Source: Diphasiastrum complanatum (Eukaryota > Streptophyta > Lycopodiopsida > Lycopodiales > Lycopodiaceae). From it: DNA of 64,000 nucleotides. Positions 57,776 to 64,000 of the stretch are shown piece after piece. The stretch is from positions 28,819,475 to 28,883,474 of the forward strand of contig CM055101.1 of assembly GCA_029204225.1 (NCBI GenBank), in the 5' to 3' direction. Numbering within the stretch: position 1 is the stretch's first letter; the number at the start of each line of letters is the position of its first letter. Both the position numbers and the translations under genes were made by a program. The notes beneath the pieces were generated by a model. It saw only the letters and a list, made by a program, of their open reading frames with translations, was not told the DNA's origin and made no database searches.

Positions 57776-58827
57776 CTAATCTGTAGGGGGGTCGAAGCGG
57801 TACAAATACCCTTTGACCTCAACAAAGTAGTTCACGACTTCCTTCATATACCAGAGGGCCATTTCAGCATTGCACTCTACGGAAGGGTCGAAAGATTTTA
57901 TAGCCAAACAGTACTTGTAGTTGTTTTTTAATGACTTGTAGCGTTTATCGTCTACAAGTATGGTGTTTGATGCATCAAACTCTGGCTATAATTTTCATAC
58001 CTCCCGTAGGTTCTTCAGAAATATTGGCACTGCTAGTTTATCCTCGCTGACATAAGGAAATTCCTTGAAGTCTTCACGCCAGACTTCACACTTATTTTGG
58101 GCAAAAATATTTGCAGAAACAAAAGATAAATATTTATCAAAAACTACCCTCACGGTTTTGAAGGAACATATAAATAGTACCAAATATTGGTGCATAGTAC
58201 CAAAACAGAGGCAATAGGTACCAAACATCAAGAATTGATATCCAAAATAGTTCAAAACAGTTTCAACTTGGTGTTAAAATAGTACCAAACATTACCAAAA
58301 TTTAGGCAATTGGTAATAACATATCATGAAATAACTAATAAAAAGTACAAAAGTATTGATAATTTATTTTGTAGGTATTGCTGAATACATTGTTGTTAGT
58401 TAATTGAGCTCATATGCTTTAATAATCCCGAGATGACAATGTGATCATAGGTTTTAATGTGTAAAATGTTGAGCTACCTTTGAAAAATCTTTGTTGAATT
58501 TCTTCATGGAACCGTGTATGCAGTATTTTCATGACTTTTGAATATCTCATGCTGCTCCATATAATGATTTGCACTCCCGCTTCCGCTAGTTTTTTAAAAA
58601 ACATCTTAGCCCCGGGCTTTAGAAAATAGTAGCAATGTTCGTGCACTTGGATTACGTTTCTTTTGAAGCAATTTACAAAAGGGCCATCCGAAAATGTTCG
58701 GTTAGTATTTAACAACACCCCGTTTATATCGACGATGACCAACCTACCGGCCCTAGCTGGAATGTCATCAACTCGGAGGCCCTGGTCGTTGTTGGATTCT
58801 TGTCTTTTATCCACCAAGGGGTGGGTG
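57776..58827 (-). pseudogene. FCP1/NIF-type HAD phosphatase-like gene with two in-frame stops
   Basis: Two minus-strand exons join in phase. 58827-58478 has ARAGRLVIVDINGVLLNTNR (HAD motif I, D-x-N-G form seen in plant NIF proteins), HEHCYYFLKPGAKMFFKKLA and VQIIIWSSMRYSKVMKILH (motif II). 58143-57776 has FDKYLSFVSANIFAQNKCEV, WREDFKEFPYVSEDKLAVPI, FLKNLREV, then TGA-Lys-Leu-TAG, then PEFDASNTILVDDKRYKSLK (motif III VDD), a region ALWYMKEVVNYFVEV and stop at 57776. The frame is continuous across the two stops and the protein pattern resumes at once. The only GT..AG between them would be a 15-base intron, which is not credible, so I read it as nonsense-mutated. Family members dephosphorylate phosphoserine, for example in the RNA polymerase II tail. 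Upstream exons were not found. Confidence 0.7.
58144..58477 (-). other. Intron of the NIF-like gene
   Basis: GT donor at 58477-58476 (AAAG|GTAGCT) and AG acceptor at 58145-58144 (GGTAG|TTTTTG). It splits a Val codon and keeps frame, supporting an ancestral genuine gene rather than a processed copy. Confidence 0.7.
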
Positions 58828-59079
58828 CTACAAACACATAAGAACAAGAAAATGACATCATCATATTGCGATTCACATTGTGCAACTGAAAAAATAAATG
58901 TCTTGTTTTTTTTTAATAATAACAAATGTCTTTTTAACATATCAAATAGTGGTGACACTGATCACTCGGTGGATTTGGTCACACTTCATAACACGATAGG
59001 TAGCATTATTCTACTTTTAGTGCAATAGAGTGTGCACGTGTTACATCTTGATTGCACGAGTTTTAATGTTATATGGTCT
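58828..59079. other. Spacer upstream of the NIF-like gene
   Basis: AT-rich; short frames only. No start exon recognised. Confidence 0.4.
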
Positions 59080-59590
59080 GGAGCACTTTATCTTTTTAAG
59101 AGGATATAACTCTGATAACAGAGTATATGAATTTCCTTGATCCGATAAGGACCTTCGCCTGTGAATTTTAATTTCCCATTGATCTCCTTGGTTTTAAATA
59201 TCAGATCCAGATCTCCGGAGCGAAGATCCTTCTTTTGTAATCTGCGATCATGCCATGCTTTTCATCTTTCCTTTTCAGCTGTCAGTGCATGCACAACTAG
59301 TAAGCGTGTTTCACAGAGATTATGTAGAGCTTCGTGGCGTAGTTGTAGAGATTTGGATTCATTCAGACGTTGCGTTGTAACAATCCTTAATGAAGGAACT
59401 AGAAACTCTACTAGCATTACAACATCCTGACCATATACCAATTGGAAAGGTGTTTGATCAGTGCTTCCCTTATATGTTGTCCTAAATGCCCACAGAGCAG
59501 CATGCAACTTATGTTCCCAATCTGATCTGCTAGCTTCAACTGTTTTCGTGAGCACGCTACACAGGATCTTATTGGATGATTCTGCCACGA
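59080..59590 (-). pseudogene. Ty3-gypsy integrase fragment, interrupted by the younger element
   Basis: The minus strand reads VAESSNKILCSVLTKTVEAS, WEHKLHAALWAFRTTYKGST, TPFQLVYGQDVVMLVEFLVP, LRHEALHNLCETRLLVVHAL, then after a stop KAWHDRRLQKKDLRSGDLDL and GPYRIKEI. It is a gypsy integrase core (catalytic Glu in AESSN) and C-terminus. It starts abruptly at 59590 where an LTR begins, so its N-terminal half should lie beyond the right edge of the window. Confidence 0.85.
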
Positions 59591-60511
59591 TGTTGTAAAG
59601 CTGACTTGGGTGCACCCAGCGTGCCCTGTAAGACTCAAAGGGGTGACACTCCCTAAGGTCCCAGAGCAAGTTAGAATGTCAAGGACTGAGCCTCCGACCT
59701 GTGGTGAGCCAGTCAAGTAGTCACAAAGTCATGAGCTAGCTCTGGAGCTCGAGTCATGGCCTAGTCAGGAAAGCAGGTTGATTCGGCCGCCGGGACGGCT
59801 CCCGGGACCCATGTCCGGGAGCCAGACTGATTCTGCCAGGCTTGCCAGGCTTAATCAGCAAAATAAAAACTAAGTCCTAAAAAGCGTGCTTTACCAGAAA
59901 GCACTATGTTTCAAACCAGAGGGGGTGCGCCGAATCACAGCAGAACTATAGGGGGAGTCCGGCAGACAGAAACTTGGGCAGCTCAACCAGCGCCAGGAAT
60001 CCAGTCGCCAGGTCTCAGCTCCCTCTACCAGCACGAGCCAGGCACAATGCCCAGCACGTGTTGGTGGCCCCGAGACCGGTCAGTCTATGTATGAATGTAA
60101 CCTCTTCCAAATCTAATAAAGTTGATCCTTGGGGATGATTACCATTTTGGTTTCGCCTCCGGGACTGGTCCAAGTGGAAGGACCCTTACTACAACCTTTT
60201 TGCGTCGCTGGCGCCTAAGGGTCCCTGTCATCGACATGGGGCTTGCCGCTATGCCAATTGGTCAGTTTGGCGACCACTATGCCTTGGGTTTCATGTGTGG
60301 CTTGTCTTTGCCTTTGGTTACCTTTTGGGGACGGATTCTGAGTTGGCTTTCGGGTTGGTTGGGATTCCAGTTTTCTTAAAGTCTGAATGGTTAAGCTTGT
60401 TCCGTTTCTGAGTTGGCTTTTATGTAAGTGCATGATGGATGAATGTTAGACTTAAGCGCGTGTTGGGGAAACCACTCAAGTCCTAGCGCCCTTTGAGGCG
60501 CCGGCGCAACA
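59591..60511 (+). repeat. 5' LTR of the TR-GAG-like element
   Basis: 921 bases with perfect 5-base inverted termini, TGTTG ... CAACA. It begins TGTTGTAAAGCTGACTTGGG, identical to the start of the copy at 63927. A stretch AATCTAATAAAGTTGATC near 60108-60125 resembles an AATAAA-type polyadenylation signal for the R region. Confidence 0.9.
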
Positions 60512-60513
60512 TG

Positions 60514-60526
60514 TGGTATCAGAGCC
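60514..60526 (+). other. Primer-binding site
   Basis: TGGTATCAGAGCC, complementary to initiator tRNA-Met, two bases after the LTR end. Such a PBS occurs in many plant copia and gypsy elements. Confidence 0.9.
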
Positions 60527-60603
60527 GACTAGCCGGTCAGCTACGCAAGTCTCACAGGGATGGCCACGTTTTTTGGGATTTGTCAGGACAACCGTTGCGC
60601 AAG

Positions 60604-60989
60604 GTGCTGCCCACAGTGTAAGCACGGGTGCGTCCACGGTCGGGGTGGTCAGCAGAACGGGGGACTTGATGAGTCAAAGTGCTGCCCTCGAGGTGTAAGC
60701 ACGGTCAGTTCTCGCGGTTCGGGCCTGGCGCTGTCTGCACGTAGGACGGATGAGGCAAAGTGCTGTCTAGGTAGGTGAAAGCACGGTCTGTACCTTGTGG
60801 GGTGCGGGGCGACATATTCGAACTGTACGGGTTAACCATTGATACAGAGATGCTGCTCGAATTCGGGTGTAAAGCACGGGTGGTTAGCTGCCGGTGCGGG
60901 ATAGCTGCCGATCGTTTAGCTATAAGGGCTATCGACCAAAAAGAAGTGGGGCGTGACTGAGGCAATGTGCTGCTTAATGGTGAAAGCAC
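60604..60989 (+). repeat. Five dispersed copies of a stem-loop motif in the leader
   Basis: Copies at 60604-60625, 60679-60702, 60760-60784, 60850-60877 and 60967-60989. Each pairs GTGCT (copy 4: ATGCT) with AGCAC across a 12-18-base loop. Each is followed by GG or GGR, and copies 2, 3 and 5 are preceded by a GAGKCAAA-like run. Loops differ in sequence while the stems are kept, and the copies sit 75-117 bases apart between PBS and gag start, where packaging and dimerisation signals lie in LTR retroelements. Confidence 0.75.
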
Positions 60990-61345
60990 GGATGGTTGGA
61001 TGGATGTTTCCCCGTGGGCTAATTCTGTGATAGATTTGTGTGGGCGCGGCTAGGCAAAGGTCCTACGTCCGGTCTCAGGGGGGGTTTGTGGCTTGAGAGG
61101 GATCCTCTGTGTTTGCTTTGGTTGGTATGTTCCGTTTGTCGTGTGCTTGCTTGGACACAAATGACGTGGTTCCTACTTGGCTCTCAGGTGATGTGGGCGT
61201 GCTAAGTTTGAGGAAGGGATATTTTCATTGAAGCTGATTTAATAAAGAAGAAAAGAGAGCTGTGGGGCCTGGCTGACAGAAGGGAGAGCTTCAAATATAA
61301 AAAGGATTGAGGCGATAATCTGTTGGAAGTACACCTCTGACTATA

Positions 61346-63559
61346 ATGGAGAACCATCTTGAAGAGTTACGAGCACTGACGGACGGAGAAGAGCTGACTC
61401 GAGAATACAGCTCTCGCATGCATCGAGATGGCACCAGGTCCAAGTCGAGAAAGAAAGAGCGTATGCACTCCACAGTGGCGCCCCTCCATGAAGAGATGGG
61501 TGGCCCTTCTGAACCTACACCAAGAGATGAACCCTTGCCAGAGGCACAACAGGACCTCTTTGAAGTGAAGATGCGGCAATACTTATCAAGCGCAATGACG
61601 GCTATGCTTAGTGAGGTGAAGAAGGATAGAGAAACCGAAAGGAAAGAATGGCAAACATCCTTGCGAGCCATGAATCTTACTCAAATTAACCTTGCTAGAG
61701 AAATGAGAGACGGGCTAACACAGCTCGAAGCCAGGTTTGAAGAGTTGGAAGCAACTAGGGAGAATGCAGTGGCGCCTCCTCCACAGATACCAAGAGAACC
61801 ACGAGCGCGAACCACGGAGGGCCCAAGAAAGACTGCCAAAGTGAAAGCACCACCTACTTTCAAAGGAGAGCGTGACATTCGAGTTGTGGAAGATTGGTTG
61901 TTTCACATGGACCATTACTTCCGTCTAATGAACACTCCTGAGGAAGAAAGAACTGACTTGGCATTAGCATATTTTGAGGGCTACACTACAAATTGGTACC
62001 GGATGGCAGGAATGCATTTTCAAACATGGGACGCATTCAAAGCCGCGTTACGATTGGAGTTCATACCGAAGGATTCACACATGAGATTGAGGACAGAATT
62101 ATCGGGGCTCAAACAGAAAGGGTCATTGCGAGAGTACCTCAATAGATTCAGACAGAGTGTATGGGTTATTGAAGATATGTCCGAGGCGGACAAAACTCAT
62201 TACCTATTGTCTGGAATGCAATCCTGGACCCGACGTGCGATAGACAGCTACATGCCCCATGATTTCAATTCAACTATTCGAGCGGCTGAAATGGTTTGTG
62301 ATTATGAGAGCACATTGGCACCAGCTGCTCCCGCAACCTCAACAAGAGTATTTAGTGGATCCAGACCGAGTCCGAGCTTCTTTTCAAGAGGGGACTCAGC
62401 TCCAAATGGCAACCAAGCCTCGAGTAGCGTGAATAAATTCCCAACAAAAACAGGGTTTGGCAACCAAGGCAACAATGGAGGGAACATGTTCCAGAGAAGA
62501 AACAATGTTGGATCTTCGACTAGTCACAGCAACAGCTCACCAACAGTTGGCAGTTCCATGCGTTGCTTCAACTGTCATCAGCAAGGTCACTCTTGGAGAT
62601 CATGCCCCAAACCATTGAATAAGCAAATCATGGCTGCCATTGAAGGATTTGATAGGATGGAGAGAGAGGCATTTGATCAAGAAGATGGTGAACAAGATGA
62701 TGAAGAGGACCCAGAAACGGATTTGATGGAGTCTGACCTGAATGCCTTGCAACAGATAGGGGCACTTGTGGCTTATCGTGAACATCTTATGGCGACTCCT
62801 GCGAGAGGATCCAAGTTATTGTACCTGAAAGGCTGTATTCAAGGCAGGATCATTTACTTCATGGTAGACCTGGGGGCGTCTCATAACTACTTGTCAGAAA
62901 AACTGACAGGAGAATTGGACATCCAATGTGAAGAAAATGTGACTCCTATTTGTGTGGAGACCGCGAAAGGTACAATGACCACTTGTAGATTGGCAACCAA
63001 CTTACCAATCTCTCTGGGAGCCTGGAAGAATCGACTAACGTTCACAATCTTGAAGATGGATGCCTTCGACGCTATTTTGGGATTAAGTTGGTTTAACGAA
63101 CATGTGGTGGCCTTCTTGGCAAAAGGGGTTAACCTTGTGTTATTATATAATGGCAGGAGACCTTGTGTCGTCAGAGCTGTGCCAGGGGACCAACTAGAAA
63201 AGAACAACACAAATGAACCTGAGCCAACTATTCCTCCCAATCTCATTCACCTATTTAACGAAGGACAACCAACAGTGACAGACCAGCTGGCACGGGAACA
63301 AATGGAGCCAAAATTGCCTATAGTCTCTACATCAAAGGTGAATTCAAGTGCCGATGCAGAGCTCAAGGACCTCACCTTGTGTGACCAAGCGAAAACTCAT
63401 CTTTTTAATGAAAGACATCCAACAGTGACAAACCAGTTGACGCGAGGTCAAATGGAGCCAACATTGCCTGCAGTTTCTACGTCAAAAGTGAATCTAAGTG
63501 CCGATGCAGAGCTCAAGGAGCTCAACCTGGACGACCAAACGAAATATCTAGAGTCCTAG
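61346..63559 (+). CDS. Gag-protease polyprotein of the TR-GAG-like element, intact
   Basis: 737 codons, uninterrupted, starting with the first ATG of the frame. Domains in order: charged N-terminus; coiled-coil-like helix about 70-135; Ty3-type gag domain about 163-300 (APPTFKGERDIRVVEDWLFH, ALAYFEGYTTNWYRMAGM, FIPKDSHMRLRTELSGLKQK, SLREYLNRFRQSVWVI); Ser/Asn/Gly-rich linker; zinc knuckle CFNCHQQGHSWRSC at 407-420; acidic stretch; retropepsin-like domain about 495-610 with MVDLGASHNYLS at 506-517 (catalytic Asp508) and FDAILGLSWFNEH; then a 50-residue segment present twice (from 63248 and 63398). It makes the capsid-like shell that packages element RNA. The usual D-S/T-G active site is D-L-G here, which may impair proteolysis. 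The frame ends 368 bases before the 3' LTR with no RT following. It needs RT and integrase from another element. Confidence 0.9.
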   Translation: MENHLEELRALTDGEELTREYSSRMHRDGTRSKSRKKERMHSTVAPLHEEMGGPSEPTPRDEPLPEAQQDLFEVKMRQYLSSAMTAMLSEVKKDRETERKEWQTSLRAMNLTQINLAREMRDGLTQLEARFEELEATRENAVAPPPQIPREPRARTTEGPRKTAKVKAPPTFKGERDIRVVEDWLFHMDHYFRLMNTPEEERTDLALAYFEGYTTNWYRMAGMHFQTWDAFKAALRLEFIPKDSHMRLRTELSGLKQKGSLREYLNRFRQSVWVIEDMSEADKTHYLLSGMQSWTRRAIDSYMPHDFNSTIRAAEMVCDYESTLAPAAPATSTRVFSGSRPSPSFFSRGDSAPNGNQASSSVNKFPTKTGFGNQGNNGGNMFQRRNNVGSSTSHSNSSPTVGSSMRCFNCHQQGHSWRSCPKPLNKQIMAAIEGFDRMEREAFDQEDGEQDDEEDPETDLMESDLNALQQIGALVAYREHLMATPARGSKLLYLKGCIQGRIIYFMVDLGASHNYLSEKLTGELDIQCEENVTPICVETAKGTMTTCRLATNLPISLGAWKNRLTFTILKMDAFDAILGLSWFNEHVVAFLAKGVNLVLLYNGRRPCVVRAVPGDQLEKNNTNEPEPTIPPNLIHLFNEGQPTVTDQLAREQMEPKLPIVSTSKVNSSADAELKDLTLCDQAKTHLFNERHPTVTNQLTRGQMEPTLPAVSTSKVNLSADAELKELNLDDQTKYLES
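63248..63547 (+). repeat. 150-bp in-frame tandem duplication at the gag-protease C-terminus
   Basis: The two units start at 63248 and 63398 and encode HLFNEGQPTVTDQLAREQME and HLFNERHPTVTNQLTRGQME respectively, each running on through a similar STSKVN-SADAELK segment. They differ at many positions, so the duplication is older than this insertion. Confidence 0.85.
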
Positions 63560-63926
63560 GGGACTCATTCAGATGTGCGACGACAACGACATATCTGAGG
63601 CTTAAGGGAGCCGTGAGTACCTTTTTCTTTCATGCTAATAAAGTAAGCCGCATTTCTCATTGAGGAGTGAGCTTCAGTTTGATGTCTAAGTGCAGCAGCT
63701 TCACACAGGTTTTACGTAAGTGAACTAGATCCACACTTTTCCTGTGCTGGGTGTAAAACACAATATCATTACTCTGCTTTACAGTTGGTTTCCTTTGGCC
63801 GGTGAATCAAGCCCGTGCCCTTGTATATGTGACTAAAGTCTGGCCGGTGAATTAAGCCCGTGCCATGAGTCTTAGGTTCTAGTTTGGCCCTGATGAGGAC
63901 ATCAGCTTTCTCAAACGAGGGGAGGA
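63560..63926 (+). other. 3' untranslated part of the element with polypurine tract
   Basis: No RT-like frame. A short duplication GGCCGGTGAATYAAGCCCGT occurs at about 63797 and 63842. It ends in the polypurine tract GAGGGGAGGA directly before the 3' LTR. Confidence 0.75.
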
Positions 63927-64000
63927 TGTTGTAAAGCTGACTTGGGTGCACCCAGCGTGCCTTGTAAGACTCAAAGGGGTGACACTCCCTAAGGTCCCAG
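63927..64000 (+). repeat. 3' LTR of the TR-GAG-like element, cut by window end
   Basis: The first 74 bases match 59591-59664 with a single C/T difference. Begins TGTTGTAAAG. Confidence 0.9.

Larger units (their letters stand above)
59591..64000 (+). mobile_element. Young non-autonomous LTR element carrying only gag-protease (TR-GAG-like)
   Basis: 5' LTR 59591-60511, PBS 60514, structured leader, an intact 737-codon gag-protease ORF (61346-63559), a polypurine tract at about 63918-63926, and a 3' LTR starting at 63927 and leaving the window. From the ORF stop to the polypurine tract there are only ~360 bases, so RT, RNase H and integrase are absent. The first 74 bases of the two LTRs differ at one position, indicating recent insertion. 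The gag style is Ty3-gypsy. Terminal-repeat elements encoding only gag are a known plant class; here the ORF also covers a protease-like domain. Confidence 0.85.

Noticed and set aside
57986-58000. 15-base micro-intron in the NIF-like gene
   Set aside because: GT...AG is present but far below spliceosomal minimum length; two nonsense mutations are simpler.
60661-60705. Hammerhead-ribozyme-like signal (GATGAG ... GAAA-like) in the leader, as in retrozymes
   Set aside because: The order and spacing do not fit CUGAUGA - stem II - GAAA; the GTGCT/AGCAC pairing spans the would-be core, so only a plain stem-loop is supported.

Overview
The window reads as nuclear DNA of a land plant. It holds intron-split fragments of plant-type genes, including a CYP707A-class cytochrome P450, a GT90 glycosyltransferase, a MEKK-like kinase and an FCP1/NIF-type HAD phosphatase. 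These sit in a dense bed of decayed Ty1-copia and Ty3-gypsy LTR retrotransposons. No operons, rRNA, tRNA or CRISPR are visible. The retroelement density and compact coding islands would fit a fern, lycophyte or gymnosperm, but the sequence alone does not settle the lineage.

Layout. 1-2.1 kb: 5' exons of a CYP707A-like gene (minus), with no heme-binding end in view. 2.1-6 kb: AT-rich, no genes. 6-8.2 kb: copia LTR/gag remnant (plus) against a gypsy integrase remnant (minus). 8.5-13.9 kb: nearly full-length but nonsense-ridden copia element (minus) with a full 5' LTR and a truncated 3' LTR. 13.9-15.9 kb: two unrecognised convergent genes or ORFs. 16-19.4 kb: gypsy fragment with RT and an accessory ORF. 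19.5-25.2 kb: non-autonomous gypsy element with two LTRs, a decayed gag and a long leader made of tandem arrays. 25.5-27.4 kb: truncated MEKK-like kinase pseudogene. 28.2-28.6 kb: 48-bp coding-type minisatellite. 29.6-32.7 kb: chromodomain gypsy (chromovirus), 5'-truncated. 32.7-40.1 kb: mosaic of at least six copia/gypsy pieces on alternating strands, including a second copy of the gypsy accessory ORF. 40.1-44.2 kb: copia-type LTR plus PBS followed by about 3.7 kb with no recognisable protein. 44.2-47.9 kb: copia scraps and an LTR. 48.3 kb: perfect 13-bp hairpin. 50.6-53.8 kb: the best-preserved host gene, a GT90 glycosyltransferase in at least six exons, with a tRNA-derived SINE in one intron. 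56.2-56.8 kb: copia RT scrap. 57.8-58.8 kb: NIF phosphatase-like gene with two in-frame stops. 59.1-64 kb: a young non-autonomous gypsy-like element inserted in an older gypsy integrase. It carries an intact 737-codon gag-protease ORF, LTR starts differing at 1 of 74 positions, and a leader with five repeated stem-loops.

The most notable items are the 59.6-64 kb LTR-gag-protease-LTR element with its stem-loop array, the array-bearing gypsy leader at 22.6-24.8 kb, the duplicated gypsy accessory ORF, and the unrecognised ORF with a short intron at 13.95 kb. Host genes do not form a pathway here; they are isolated survivors among transposons. All statements come from reading the sequence by eye, with no database search.
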